Positions 27,997 to 37,559 of a stretch of 64,000 bases of DNA are shown here, one piece after another. Location of the stretch: NCBI GenBank assembly GCA_963736285.1, contig CAVTOA010000003.1, forward strand, positions 558,001 through 622,000, read 5' to 3'. Under the pieces are notes generated by a model, which worked only from the letters and a program-made list of their open reading frames with translations, was not told where the DNA came from and did not search any database. Source of the stretch: CAVTOA01 sp963736285. Its GTDB lineage: Bacteria; Actinomycetota; Actinomycetes; Mycobacteriales; QHCE01. Within the stretch, counting starts at the first letter, position 1, and each line of letters starts with the position of its first letter. Position numbers and translations under genes: made by a program.

Positions 27997-28015
27997 GCCG
28001 ACTGTCTCGCCGCGG
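27975..28015 (+). promoter_or_regulatory. leuA: leuA attenuator stems
   Basis: CCGCGGCGAG (27975-27984) pairs exactly with CTCGCCGCGG (28006-28015). A competing hairpin GGCCT/AGGCC lies inside the loop (about 27984-27999). The left arm overlaps the leader peptide after the Leu codons, so ribosome stalling would block it. No clear U-tract follows, so control may be by RBS access or Rho rather than intrinsic termination. Confidence 0.6.
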
Positions 28016-28149
28016 GTTTCGACGTTCCGTCGGCTAGGTATTTCGTTGGACGAAAATCGAGCGCCGCTGTGTCGCCATTCTCCTATCGCAACAAGTCCAC
28101 TTCGGACAACACGGCGCGGCTCTCACTCTAACTTCGCCGAGGAGCAATC

Positions 28150-29895
28150 ATGTCCGCTATGAATATGTCCCCTATATCCAGCAACGTCCCCCCCGCCATT
28201 CACGCTCGAGGGTCAAGCGGGATGCCTATCCATAGGTACCGCACCTTCGCCCCGATAGACCTACCAAACCGAACCTGGCCAGACAACGCCATCACCCAAG
28301 CACCCCGGTGGCTGACCACCGACTTGCGCGATGGCAATCAAGCATTGGTCGACCCCATGGATCGTGAACGCAAACTGCGCATGTTCGATTTGCTGGTCAA
28401 AATGGGGTATCGGGAAATAGAGATCGGCTTTCCGGCCGCGAGCCAGACCGAATTCGACTTCATCCGCGAGCTGATCGAGACCGACCGCATCCCCGACAAT
28501 GTCCGCATTTCAGTGCTCACGCAGGCACGAGAAGAACTCATCAAGCGGACAGTGCAGAGCTTGGTGGGGGCACCAAGGGCCAGTGTCCACATGTACAACG
28601 CGGCGGCGCCCGTGTTTCGCAAAGTCGTCTTCGGTTTTGATGGCGACGGCCGCGCCCAAACTCGACAGATCGCCACCGACGGTACGCAGGCGATCCTGAA
28701 ATATGCCGAGGAGTACCTGCCTGACTGCGATTTCGGGTACGAATACTCGCCAGAGATTTTCGTCGATACCGAACTAGATTTCGCGCTAGAAGTCTCCGAA
28801 GCAGTGATGGACATTTGGCAGCCAGAGCCCGGGCGCGAAATCATTCTGAATTACCCCTGCACGGTGGAGCGTTCGACACCGAACGTGTATGCGGACCAAA
28901 TTGAGTGGATGAGCAGAAACTTGTCCCGCCGCGAACATATCTGCCTGTCAGTACACACCCACAACGACCGGGGCACCGCCGTCGCTGATGCCGAATTGGC
29001 GGTCATGGCCGGGGCGGACCGCATCGAAGGCTGCCTATTCGGCAATGGCGAGCGGACCGGCAACGTGTGCCTGGTCACCTTAGGCATGAACCTGTTCAGC
29101 CAGGGCATTGATCCCCAGATCGACTTTTCCCGCATCGACGAGATTCGCAGCACCGTCGAATACTGCAACCAATTGCCAATTTCGGAACGGCACCCCTACG
29201 CGGGCGAGCTCGTCTACACCGCGTTTTCTGGATCCCATCAGGACGCTATCCACAAAGGACTGGCTGCCCTGCGACGCGCTGCGGACGCCGCGGGTAAGTC
29301 GGTGGACGACATGCCATGGGAGATTCCTTATCTGCCCGTCGACCCCAAAGATGTGGGACGCACCTACGAGGCCGTCATCCGGGTGAACTCGCAGTCCGGC
29401 AAAGGTGGCATCGCCTATGTCATGAAATCCGAGCATCAGCTGGAGCTGCCCAGACGGCTGCAGATCGAGTTCAGCCAGATCATTCAACGGCAGACAGACG
29501 CCGAAGGCGGCGAGATCACGCCTGGTCGGATGTGGAGCGCGTTTGCGGAGGAATACCTGGGCGCCGGAGCGCTTGTGCTGCGTAATCAACGCATGAAGAC
29601 CGAGCCGGACACCATCGTGGCCGAGATCACCTACCTCGGCGCCGATCACACCGTGACCGGCGTGGGTAACGGACCGTTGGCAGCGCTCGTCGCTGCCCTG
29701 TCCGGCGTGGGGATCGACGTTCGTGTCTGTGACTACACCGAGCACGCGTTGTCCGCTGGTGGCGACGCCACCGCAGCGGCCTATGTGGAGTGTGAGATCG
29801 GTGGTCGCACCTTGTGGGGAGTTGGCATCGACTCCAACCTGACCACGGCGTCGTTGCAAGCGGTCGTCAGCGCCATCAACCGCGCCAGTCGCTAG
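28150..29895 (+). CDS. leuA: 2-isopropylmalate synthase
   Basis: 581 aa. The start ATG 28150 has GAGGAG 8 bp upstream. The catalytic TIM barrel begins WLTTDLRDGNQALVDPMDRERK; HTHNDRGTAVADAELA supplies metal-binding His; NGERTGN is the FGNGERTGN loop. The C-terminal regulatory domain (GVGNGPLAALVAALSGVGIDVRVCDYTEHALSAGGDATAAAYVEC) binds leucine for feedback. This is the long actinobacterial form. It condenses acetyl-CoA and 2-oxoisovalerate in leucine biosynthesis. Complete and in one frame. Confidence 0.97.
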   Translation: MSAMNMSPISSNVPPAIHARGSSGMPIHRYRTFAPIDLPNRTWPDNAITQAPRWLTTDLRDGNQALVDPMDRERKLRMFDLLVKMGYREIEIGFPAASQTEFDFIRELIETDRIPDNVRISVLTQAREELIKRTVQSLVGAPRASVHMYNAAAPVFRKVVFGFDGDGRAQTRQIATDGTQAILKYAEEYLPDCDFGYEYSPEIFVDTELDFALEVSEAVMDIWQPEPGREIILNYPCTVERSTPNVYADQIEWMSRNLSRREHICLSVHTHNDRGTAVADAELAVMAGADRIEGCLFGNGERTGNVCLVTLGMNLFSQGIDPQIDFSRIDEIRSTVEYCNQLPISERHPYAGELVYTAFSGSHQDAIHKGLAALRRAADAAGKSVDDMPWEIPYLPVDPKDVGRTYEAVIRVNSQSGKGGIAYVMKSEHQLELPRRLQIEFSQIIQRQTDAEGGEITPGRMWSAFAEEYLGAGALVLRNQRMKTEPDTIVAEITYLGADHTVTGVGNGPLAALVAALSGVGIDVRVCDYTEHALSAGGDATAAAYVECEIGGRTLWGVGIDSNLTTASLQAVVSAINRASR

Positions 29896-30165
29896 AGCTG
29901 GCCGGGACTTCCACCCCACCCACAACCCATTCCCTAGACGGGAAGCAACGGCCTACAGTCCACCGATTATTTTGAAGCTGTGGTCTTAGCTGAGGCGTTT
30001 CGCACGAGTGATTGAGGTGAGAGGAGCACGAGCAGAAGCTCGTGCTCCCGAACCGATTGAGTCGTTGAGAGCGAAGCGAGGACACAAGGCGACTAGTACT
30101 AAGTACTCGAGCCTCGAGCGGCGGGTCGGACGGAATCTCAGCGACAAGCAGGACAACGGCAGGGA
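29896..30165. other. Structured intergenic region after leuA
   Basis: GAGCACGAG (30022-30030) pairs with CTCGTGCTC (30037-30045) around a 6-base loop. Purine-rich sequence (GAGAGCGAAGCGAGGAC) follows. It could be the leuA terminator or a small RNA; no U-tract follows the stem directly, so this is unsettled. Confidence 0.35.
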
Positions 30166-31817
30166 TTAATTATCCTCCCGATAAACGGTGTCGAATCTTT
30201 CGGTGGTCATGGGGCTTGCTACGAGTCCTCGTATGTCGTGGGCAACCACCAATGCGGGCGGAGAATTGACTAGCGGGACCGCCGGCAGATATTTCTCCAT
30301 AATGTCGCGGTTGACTTGCTGGTAATCGGCTGCGTGTTTATCAGGATTGGATTCGCGGTCCGCCGCACTAATTTCGTTGAATAGCTTGGGCTGATTGTAC
30401 GAGAATTCAGCGCGCTCGCGACCAAATAGGGTTCCCAGGAAATTGCCGGGGTCGTTGTAATCGCCGTTAAACCCGAGCAGTTCTAGATCATGTTGCCCTT
30501 TGTCGCGGGTATCAGTGAGATATTGCTCCCACGGCTCAGCTTTACCCACGATGTGTATTCCGACGGCTTGCAAGTCGGAGGCGATGTCGTCGTAGATCTC
30601 TTTCGGATTGGTCATGTATGGGCGGTCTGCCGAGGTTGGATAATAAAAGTTCAGCGTCATGTTGCTTGCTTGTGCTTCCGCGAGCAGTTGACGGGCCTTG
30701 TCGGGATCGTAATTGTATTTCTTCACGTCTTCTGCGTAGCCCTGGGAGATTTCTGGGACAAATTGCGTCGCTTGGGTGGCGCCCTCGGGGAATAGGTTTT
30801 TGAGTAGCTTTTCTCGATTAATCGAATATGCGATTGCCTCACGAACTCGCGTATCGGAAGGTTCTCATTATGCGATTGGTTTATTCCCAAGTAAAGTAAA
30901 TTAAAAGCCGGACGAACATGCAGGTTAAACTTTTTCTTTTTTAGATCTGCGTAATCACTGAATGCTGGAAAATCATAGCCATCTATTTTGCCCGCAAGTA
31001 GCTCTTTTTTTCGAGTGGCCTGATCAGGAATAGTGCGGAATACCAGGTTTTTCATTCTTGCTTTTCTACCCCAGTAATTGTCATTCCGCACCATAGTAAT
31101 GGTGCCAGTTTTGCGATCCCATTTTTTAAACTTAAAGGGTCCAGTTCCAGTTGGATGCCTATAGGCATAGTCACTAAATTTGACCGTCGAATTTCTCCCG
31201 CCCGTGACCGAGATGTGGTCGGCATGATATTTGCGCAATGCGGTCGGGCTCGAAATAGAAAATGAGGGCAGCGTGAGTGCCGCCGGTAGCGCACCCTTAT
31301 ACCGATCTAGATGAATTTCAGCGGTGTAGTCGTCTTTCGCGGTGCACGACTGATAAATGGGATCACCGAGGCCATCCGCGGAGTTCTTTGCAAAACCCTC
31401 AAAGACATCTCCGTAGTAGGTCATGCTGTTTTGCGCTTCCACACTTGCGGTGTGAAGCCAGCGATCAAAGTTGTAGCACACGGCCGCGGCGTTGAACCGC
31501 GTTCCGTCGTGGAATGTGACATTGCGTTGCAGATAGAACGTGAGCGTCTTGCCGCCATTGCCGATGTCCCAGTCCTCGGCGAGCCCTGGTGCCAGTTGTG
31601 CGGTGCCAGGTCGATGTGTGATGAGGGTTTCATACATCTGTGCTTCTACCCGAAAAGCATCTGTGGTGTCCGTGAACGCGGGATCCAAGCTAATAGGAGC
31701 AACCGAACTGGCAAACGTAAAGGTATTAGCGCTGCCATTGTCATCGCCGCAACCTGCCGCCCCCACGAGTAGCGACAAGCACATTACTGTGGCGATAACC
31801 GTACGAACTCGCTTCAC
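30166..31817 (-). pseudogene. Family-5 extracellular solute-binding lipoprotein, frameshifted
   Basis: Start GTG 31817 with AAGGGGA upstream. Signal peptide and lipobox (LLVGAAGCG) are clear. SBP family 5 motifs follow: SLDPAFTDTTDAFRVEAQMYETLI, VTFHDGTRFNAAAVCYNFDRW, TGTGPFKFKKW. A one-base loss near 30850 breaks the frame after NLPIRE. The second frame (30166-30726 and a little before) continues REAIAYSINREKLLKN to FNGDYNDPGNFLGTLFG and a natural end. It is a Dpp/Opp-type peptide binder. No permease or ATPase genes adjoin it, so it was an orphan before it broke. Confidence 0.85.
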
Positions 31818-32112
31818 GTAATTCCCCTTGACAGACAAACCGTCGATAACTACTGAAACCGCGACGGCCAGAACAGTCTCACATGATAAGTACCGTGGCG
31901 ACCTTAGCGGGTATGACCAGAGCAGTAAGCAAAAGAGCTACATTCCATTTCCAAAAAAGGAGATTTACGACGTATCGCACGCACATTTATATACGTCATT
32001 CATATGCACGAAATTGATCGGCTTAATTCTGCGGCAGAGATAAATGTCGACGGACTACAGGTGAAACAAATACGGTGCGCAATTTTGAACACATCGATTA
32101 AAACCCACCACC
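31818..32112. other. Intergenic, AT-rich, nothing supported
   Basis: The base composition is lower in GC than the flanks. It must hold the promoter of the binding-protein gene. No domain-bearing frame. Confidence 0.35.
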
Positions 32113-32712
32113 CTAAACATCTATCGAGCGACGACCTTCAAATGCTCGACCTAGCGTGACTTCGTCGGCGTATTCCAAGTCTCCCCCGACGGGCAAGCCA
32201 CTTGCGAGTCGTGTCACTTTTATACCCATAGGTTTAACCAGGAGCGCTAAGTAGGTGGCTGTTGCTTCGCCTTCCGTATTCGGATCGGTGGCGATAATCA
32301 ATTCCGTTACCTCGCCACCGGCCAGTCGCCCCATCAACTCGCGAATACGCAGATTGTCTGGACCCACACCCTCAAGAGGGTTAATCGCGCCACCCAACAC
32401 ATGGTATTTGCCGCGAAACTCTCTCGTTTTCTCAATAGCAATGACGTCTTTAGGTTCTTCAACCACGCACAGAACGTCATCGGTACGCCTCGCATCCCGA
32501 CACACGCGGCACAACTCGGCCTCGGCCACGTTGAAACACACACGGCAAAAGCGCACCTCATCTTTTACGCGTTTAAGTACCTGAGCCAACCGTGCTACAT
32601 CGACGGGATCGGCAGCGAGAATATGGAAGGCGATCCGCTGAGCGCTCTTAGGCCCTACCCCAGGCAAACGCCCCAGCTCGTCGATGAGGTCTTGAATTGT
32701 TCCCTCATACAC
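32113..32712 (-). CDS. recR: Recombination protein RecR
   Basis: 199 aa. The N-terminal HhH (LIDELGRLPGVGPKSAQRIAFHIL), a C4 zinc finger (CRVCFNVAEAELCRVC) and a Toprim domain (LCVVEEPKDVIAIEKT, then ATDPNTEGEATATYL) are all present. It forms a DNA clamp with RecF and RecO for gap repair. The start at 32712 is 6 bp after the ybaB stop, in the conserved dnaX-ybaB-recR operon. Complete. Confidence 0.97.
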   Translation of the reverse strand: MYEGTIQDLIDELGRLPGVGPKSAQRIAFHILAADPVDVARLAQVLKRVKDEVRFCRVCFNVAEAELCRVCRDARRTDDVLCVVEEPKDVIAIEKTREFRGKYHVLGGAINPLEGVGPDNLRIRELMGRLAGGEVTELIIATDPNTEGEATATYLALLVKPMGIKVTRLASGLPVGGDLEYADEVTLGRAFEGRRSIDV

Positions 32713-32718
32713 GCTGGC

Positions 32719-33093
32719 TTACAGCCCCAACCCAAGTCCGCCGAGACCAGGAGGCATTGCGCCACCGCCCAGACCGCCACCCATGCCGCCGGCGGCTCCA
32801 GCCAACGGCCCCATTTTTTCTTCCGTCAGCTTTTGTGCCCGCACATTTGCGGCACGAACCGCGGCAACCACCAAATCGGCGAGAGTCTCGGTGTCTTCTG
32901 GATCCACAGCTTTGGGATCGATCGTCAGCTCTTTCAGCTCGCCAGAACCCGAGACGGTGGCCGTCACCAACCCGCCGCCCGCACTGCCGGTAACCTCGGC
33001 CAAAGCAAGCTCCGCCTGAGCATCGAGCATCTGTTGCTGCATCTTCTGCGCCTGCTTGAGCAGCTGCTGCATATTGGGCTGGCCCCCGCGCAC
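32719..33093 (-). CDS. YbaB/EbfC nucleoid-associated protein
   Basis: 124 aa. QQLLKQAQKMQQQMLDAQAELA at the N-terminus, then GGLVTATVSGSGELKELTIDPKAVDPED are the family signatures. The C-terminus is Gly/Leu/Met-rich (MGGGLGGGAMPPGLGGLGLGL), usual in actinobacteria. It binds DNA as a dimer. The start at 33093 (MRGGQPNMQ) is usual; a Met at 33072 is an alternative. Between dnaX and recR. Confidence 0.95.
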   Translation of the reverse strand: MRGGQPNMQQLLKQAQKMQQQMLDAQAELALAEVTGSAGGGLVTATVSGSGELKELTIDPKAVDPEDTETLADLVVAAVRAANVRAQKLTEEKMGPLAGAAGGMGGGLGGGAMPPGLGGLGLGL

Positions 33094-33121
33094 GACATTC
33101 TCCCTATCGGTTGTCCACTAG

Positions 33122-35098
33122 CTAGTTGCCCGACCCGGGCATCTCGCGTGCCCCTAGCCTACGGTGCAGCACTGATAAGGCTGCGGCCTCCGGGTCGTCA
33201 TGGGTGCTAGCGGCGTTGTTGCTAGCGGCATTGACCGATGTTGAGCCACCGAGCCGTATACCTACACCGCCTTGGGGTGCACCAGCTTCTTGCACGCCCG
33301 CTCCAATCGCAGAGGCCTCCTGCTCGGAGGAGACCTGCGGACCCGCTGCGGGTGTGACCTCGATTTCTTCGAGACTAGACACGACAGACACGGCACCCAC
33401 CTGCGCCTGGATGGTCCAGTCCACTCCTAAAAGGTCTTTGAGCGCCTGCCGCACCATGCTGACAACAGTGTCGTCAGCAATGCGCAGCACTAAGCCTTGG
33501 TGCTGCACGGTCACCGTGAGCACCGAGCCATCGACGGCGGTGGGCGTGGCGTTCTGCATCAACGACCACACCAATCGACGCTGTTTGAGCCGCTCCATCA
33601 GCTCCGGCCACAACCTCCGCACATCGTCGATGCCGACGGACGTAGTACGTGGCTGATCGTCTGATGTAGAGGGTGCATCATGACTGGCTGGTGCCAGCTC
33701 GGCCATCGGTTCGGTGCTGAGCTCAGGCAATGGCCGGGATGCGTCGGTGGCCGGCGCAACCACCTCGATCAGAGGTACATCCGGGGCCGCGTCCTCTGCT
33801 GACGGAACCACGCCCGGTGGGGCGTCCGGAGCCACGCCCGACACCGCCAACTCCGACATCGCAGTTTTCGGCGCCGAAACTGCCGATGTTTCCGACACAA
33901 CGCGCTGGGGGACGCCGGCGACCGACGAATCCTCGGCGATATCGAACCGCCGCTCGAGTCGTTCCAGCCGCTGGAGTACCGCCGCATGTCCTTCATCGCC
34001 AGCGGGCAACAGCATGCGCGCGCACGTGAGCTCCAGCAGCAGACGCGCGGACGTGGTGCTCCGCATCTGGAGTAAACCGTCGTGCACCACATCAGCCATG
34101 CGCGACAACGACGCCGTGCCCAACCGAAGTGCTTGAGTCGTCATCCGTTGCAGCTGATCCACCGGTGCATTGATGAGCCCCTTGGTGGCCGCATCGGGCA
34201 CGTTCTCCAGGATCAGTAGGTCGCGCAGGCGCTCTAGCAGGTCTGCAGCGAAGCGCCGGGGATCGTGCCCCGCCTCCACCACGCGGTCGATGACCGCAAA
34301 CGCGGCGGCGCCATCGGCGGCGGCAAGCGCGTCGCACATGTCGTCGATGAGCGCAACGTCGGTGACACCCAGCAGCGCCACCGCCCGCTGATAGGTCGCA
34401 CCCTCGGCGCCAGACCCCGCCAAAAGCTGATCCAAAATGGATAGAGAATCGCGCACCGACCCCCCGCCCGCACGCACCACTAACGGAAATACCGTCGACT
34501 CAACCTGGGCTGTTTCTTCCGCACAGATCTGCTCTAGGTGCGCACGTAAAACCCCGGGCGGAACCAACCTAAATGGATAGTGATGGGTGCGCGAACGGAT
34601 TGTTTGGAGCACCTTCTCGGGCTCGGTGGTGGCGAAAACGAACTTCACGAAATCGGGTGGCTCTTCGACCAGTTTGAGTAATGCGTTGAAGCCAGCAGAC
34701 GAAACCATGTGCGCCTCGTCAATGACATACACCTTGAACCGACTGTTCACCGGAGCGAAGAATGCGCGCTCCCGCAGCTCCCGCGCATCATCGACACCCC
34801 CATGCGATGCCGCGTCAATCTCGATGACATCGAGGCTGCCCCCGCCACCTGGAGCAAGTGCACGGCACGACTCGCAAACCCCGCAGGGAGAAGGGGTCGG
34901 GCCCTCAGCGCAGTTTAATGACCGAGCCAGGATGCGGGCAGAAGACGTCTTGCCACAGCCCCGCGGTCCCGAAAAGAGATATGCGTGATTGAGCGTATTG
35001 TTCTTTAACGCTTGAATGAGCGGGCCAGTGACATGTTCTTGACCGATAACCTCTTCAAACGTCACCGGGCGATACTTGCGATACAAGGCGAGGGCCAT
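33122..35098 (-). CDS. dnaX: DNA polymerase III gamma/tau subunit
   Basis: 658 aa from ATG 35098 (MALALYRKYRPVTFEEVIGQEHV). Walker A GPRGCGKTS at ~44-52, a Cys4 zinc module (CAEGPTPSPCGVCESC), Walker B VYVIDEAHM and the SRC-like TTEPEKVLQTIRSR are all in place. Domain III, a Pro/Ala/Ser-rich linker and a C-terminal RLWPELMERLKQ (tau-type) follow. This is the clamp-loader ATPase. No obvious frameshift site for a short gamma form. It heads the dnaX-ybaB-recR operon. Confidence 0.96.
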   Translation of the reverse strand: MALALYRKYRPVTFEEVIGQEHVTGPLIQALKNNTLNHAYLFSGPRGCGKTSSARILARSLNCAEGPTPSPCGVCESCRALAPGGGGSLDVIEIDAASHGGVDDARELRERAFFAPVNSRFKVYVIDEAHMVSSAGFNALLKLVEEPPDFVKFVFATTEPEKVLQTIRSRTHHYPFRLVPPGVLRAHLEQICAEETAQVESTVFPLVVRAGGGSVRDSLSILDQLLAGSGAEGATYQRAVALLGVTDVALIDDMCDALAAADGAAAFAVIDRVVEAGHDPRRFAADLLERLRDLLILENVPDAATKGLINAPVDQLQRMTTQALRLGTASLSRMADVVHDGLLQMRSTTSARLLLELTCARMLLPAGDEGHAAVLQRLERLERRFDIAEDSSVAGVPQRVVSETSAVSAPKTAMSELAVSGVAPDAPPGVVPSAEDAAPDVPLIEVVAPATDASRPLPELSTEPMAELAPASHDAPSTSDDQPRTTSVGIDDVRRLWPELMERLKQRRLVWSLMQNATPTAVDGSVLTVTVQHQGLVLRIADDTVVSMVRQALKDLLGVDWTIQAQVGAVSVVSSLEEIEVTPAAGPQVSSEQEASAIGAGVQEAGAPQGGVGIRLGGSTSVNAASNNAASTHDDPEAAALSVLHRRLGAREMPGSGN

Positions 35099-35140
35099 GC
35101 GGCCTAACATAGCCCGCAGCTCTGACACTATGGGCGGAAA

Positions 35141-35228
35141 GACCCCCCGTGCACCCGAGAGAGCCTGCTTACCCTTGCTGCCTTCCGGCCCTGGGGGAGT
35201 TCACAAGATGCACGCCGCACGAGGGGCT
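35141..35228 (-). ncRNA. ffs: Signal recognition particle RNA (small bacterial type)
   Basis: On the reverse strand the conserved tip CAGGGCCGGAAGGCAGCAAG (GGAA-type loop) is framed by CCCC and GGGGGG arms: CCCCTCGTGC near the 5' end pairs with GCACGGGGGG near the 3' end. Its position next to dnaX and a tRNA-Ser is usual in actinobacteria. Ends are approximate. Confidence 0.9.
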
Positions 35229-35295
35229 GGCGTCACTGTACCGCGAGCACTCCCCCGCGCTGTCAAGCGCCAGGGCTCTCGGTATCCTTTGCGAC

Positions 35296-35382
35296 GGAGG
35301 ATTCGCCTAGAGGCCTATGGCGCACGCTTGGAAAGCGTGTTGGGGGGCAACCCCCTCACGAGTTCGAATCTCGTATCCTCCG
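35296..35382 (+). tRNA. tRNA-Ser(GGA)
   Basis: 87 nt with a long variable arm. Acceptor GGAGGAT pairs with ATCCTCC. Anticodon arm CGCTTGGAAAGCG has anticodon GGA; variable stem TTGGGGGGCAACCCCCT; T arm ACGAGTTCGAATCTCGT. No encoded CCA. Its last 56 bases plus one flanking base form the attachment core repeated downstream. Confidence 0.97.
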
Positions 35383-35466
35383 CCGTTGAGCAGCACAAAC
35401 GTCGGGTCAGTCCATTACAGACTGACCCGACGTTTGCGTCTTAGTCTCAGTTTTAGTCTCAATTGG
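35327..35466 (+). repeat. att module 1 (tRNA-borne core, hairpin, GTCTCA arms)
   Basis: 57-bp core 35327-35383 (tRNA 3' end). The hairpin 35396-35412/35420-35436 has 17-bp perfect arms (CAAACGTCGGGTCAGTC). Two direct GTCTCA repeats lie at ~35444 and ~35456, then the int gene end. This is an attL-type end. Confidence 0.85.
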
Positions 35467-35476
35467 TTCTTGGCGG

Positions 35477-36700
35477 CTAACCAGAGTGGTCCTCGGTCCC
35501 CTTATCCCAGATAAGTCCGCCTACTCGTTTAGCAATATCCAGGCGTATCTGACTAGTCAAGTGCTGATACCGCGCCGCCATCGCAGTAGTCGACCAACCC
35601 ATCAGTCCCATAACTGCCCGCTCAGCAACACCAAGAATCAGCAGAACTGTCGCTGCGGTGTGTCTTGCATCGTGCAACCGAGCATCGCGCAGATTTGCGG
35701 CTTGCAGTAGGCGTTTCCATTCGTGGTAGTCGGTGCTTGGGTTGACAGCAGTTCCTGTTGGAGTGGCGAACAGCCATCCTTCGTCACGCCAAAGTTGACC
35801 TGCTAATAGCCGCTCTGCCTCCTGCGCTTCGCGATGCCCTTGCAAGAGCTCAACGAGTTCTGTTGGAAGCCCGATCTTCCGCCGCCCGGCATGTGATTTT
35901 GTATCAGCGGTATCGGAATAAAGTTTGCGTCGCCGTGGGCAGTAGCCTGCATGCACTCGTCCACAACTGCCAGCACAGCCATGTTCGTATCTAGGACGTA
36001 GCCGCGCTCGACGCACATGTAACGTTCGACGAGTTAGGTCCACATCTGTCCACGTGAGACCTAAGACTTCGCCTTGGCGTAGGCCCAGAGCAAGTGCAAT
36101 TGCCCAGCGTGCGCCGTTTCGGTGCTTTCCCGCCTCCTCTAGTAAACAACGCACTTCGTCAACCGAATACGGATCTATTTCTTCGGGTGAGAGCTTGGGC
36201 GCTTTTGCCAATACAGCTGGATTCCGGCTGATATAACCACGACGCTCTGCCTCCCCCAATGCAGTACGAACAGTTCTGTGCACCTGATGTGCTGTTCCGG
36301 CTTTGCTGCCATTCCTCCGCATTTTTAGGTACAGCTTTTCTAAATGTTCCGGTTCGAGCCGATCAAGCCGGTGGGCGCCGACACCTGGAATCAGATGCCT
36401 CCGTACCGCTACCTGGTACGCGCTAAGGCTGCTTTGTCGAATCGTCGGCGCCGCTATGTGGTCCAACCAATAGCAAAGCCATTGCTCTACCGTCCAAACC
36501 TGACCCGGCTTCCGCACTCTCCCGGTATCTCGCTGGCGTTCCAGCTCACGGACCTTTTTGGTAATTTCGGCTCGGCTGGCTCCCATCACATGTCGCCTAT
36601 CCGGTTTGCCATCGTCCTTGACGCCGACGGTGACCCGGCCATGCCAATAGCCATCTTTTCCTTTGTAAATACTGGACGCTCCGTTTGGTTGTCGTCCCAT
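35477..36700 (-). CDS. int: Tyrosine integrase
   Basis: About 407 aa from ATG 36700 (MGRQPNGASSIYKGKDGYWHGRVT, a DNA arm-binding N-terminus). A core-binding domain follows (~residues 65-160). The catalytic domain shows Arg in ALGLRQGEVLGL, HDARHT, a later GW, and the nucleophile Tyr in MAARYQHLT. It recombines at the tRNA-Ser 3' end beside it. The stop is next to the attL GTCTCA repeats. Spacing to xis is 7 bp. Complete, unlike the tails near 49545 and 56999. Confidence 0.95.
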   Translation of the reverse strand: MGRQPNGASSIYKGKDGYWHGRVTVGVKDDGKPDRRHVMGASRAEITKKVRELERQRDTGRVRKPGQVWTVEQWLCYWLDHIAAPTIRQSSLSAYQVAVRRHLIPGVGAHRLDRLEPEHLEKLYLKMRRNGSKAGTAHQVHRTVRTALGEAERRGYISRNPAVLAKAPKLSPEEIDPYSVDEVRCLLEEAGKHRNGARWAIALALGLRQGEVLGLTWTDVDLTRRTLHVRRARLRPRYEHGCAGSCGRVHAGYCPRRRKLYSDTADTKSHAGRRKIGLPTELVELLQGHREAQEAERLLAGQLWRDEGWLFATPTGTAVNPSTDYHEWKRLLQAANLRDARLHDARHTAATVLLILGVAERAVMGLMGWSTTAMAARYQHLTSQIRLDIAKRVGGLIWDKGTEDHSG

Positions 36701-36707
36701 GGCCGCT

Positions 36708-36947
36708 TCACGCCACCTTTCCGCTGACCAAAGCAAACGTGCCGCGAAGCCGAGCGACGTAGTCGTCTAGGGCATCAGTGGGTATTCGGCGGAGCCGGCC
36801 GATGCTCACAGATTCGATCTCACCAGCTTTGACCAGCGCATACATCAGCGTTCTGCCTATTCCTAGTCGTTGCGCCGCTTCCTCAATAGTCAAAACAAGA
36901 CGATTCGGGGGTTCGCTCCCTACGCCTCGATTGTCGAAGTGAGTCAT
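36708..36947 (-). CDS. xis: Excisionase (HTH_17)
   Basis: 79 aa. VLTIEEAAQRLGIGRTLMYALVKAGEIESVSIGRLRRIPTDALDDYVARL is the MerR-like winged HTH of excisionase family proteins. It precedes int and probably directs excision with it. Transcription with int is likely. Confidence 0.9.
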   Translation of the reverse strand: MTHFDNRGVGSEPPNRLVLTIEEAAQRLGIGRTLMYALVKAGEIESVSIGRLRRIPTDALDDYVARLRGTFALVSGKVA

Positions 36948-37078
36948 GATGGTGGTGCTCCTTCCTGATGGGTGGGGGCGCGGCCTCGGTGACTTGCTTG
37001 GCGGTTTGGCACCGAGGCCGCTTTCGTTTCCTGCGGTCTAGAGGTTGTTTCTGTTAGCTGGGTCGGACGGCCGGTTCG

Positions 37079-37441
37079 TCATCCTTTGGTTTGTGTGAGC
37101 AGGAGCAGCATGAGTCGGGCAAGGTGATCGGCTTCATAGGTGGCGATGTGGAATCCGTGGGGTGTGTCCCCCACACCGATCCACAGCCGGGGCTTGTTCT
37201 CTCCTACCGGTTGGATCAGGTAGGTAGTGATCCACAGAGCAGCAAAGCCCTCTTGTCCGAACAGTTCTGCTGCCAATGGTGTGGGTTTGGTAAGCGAGAC
37301 GCGGTAGTCGCAGCTGCGGTGGAACCGGTCTTCTGTCGGATCGGTGTCGTCGTGTCCGCCTTCACACCACTGTGGACAGTCGGAGCTTTGTGGCGGCTGG
37401 TCGGTGTTGCGGTCTGGGTTGGATTGTTTAGGGTTACTCAT
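37079..37441 (-). CDS. DUF6907-type element protein
   Basis: 120 aa. It has CPQWCEGGHDDTD near the N-terminus (a Cys/His knot common to the group), then RLWIGVGDTPHGFHIATYEADHLARLMLLLL. Proteins of this type occur in actinobacterial integrative elements; function unknown. A decayed relative is at 1956-2291. No membrane segment. Confidence 0.7.
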   Translation of the reverse strand: MSNPKQSNPDRNTDQPPQSSDCPQWCEGGHDDTDPTEDRFHRSCDYRVSLTKPTPLAAELFGQEGFAALWITTYLIQPVGENKPRLWIGVGDTPHGFHIATYEADHLARLMLLLLTQTKG

Positions 37442-37559
37442 TGGGTCGGGCCTCCTAGTTAGGTTCGATCAAGGCCCCGGCTGGCGGTGTAGTCGCTTGT
37501 TCGGGGCCGCTTCATTTCCGTGTTTCTGTGCGGGGCGACGGTGGCCCTCGCCCGAGCTG

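Noticed and set aside
28338..28844. Reverse frame inside leuA, also 29080-29925
   Set aside because: Antisense to a complete and conserved leuA.
33126..34136. Forward frames opposite dnaX
   Set aside because: Shadow frames of a high-GC gene; dnaX is certain.
35317..35514. Forward frame with WKACWGATPSRVRISYPP, also at 56721 and 57898
   Set aside because: Translation of the tRNA-Ser 3' half and att copies, not a protein family.
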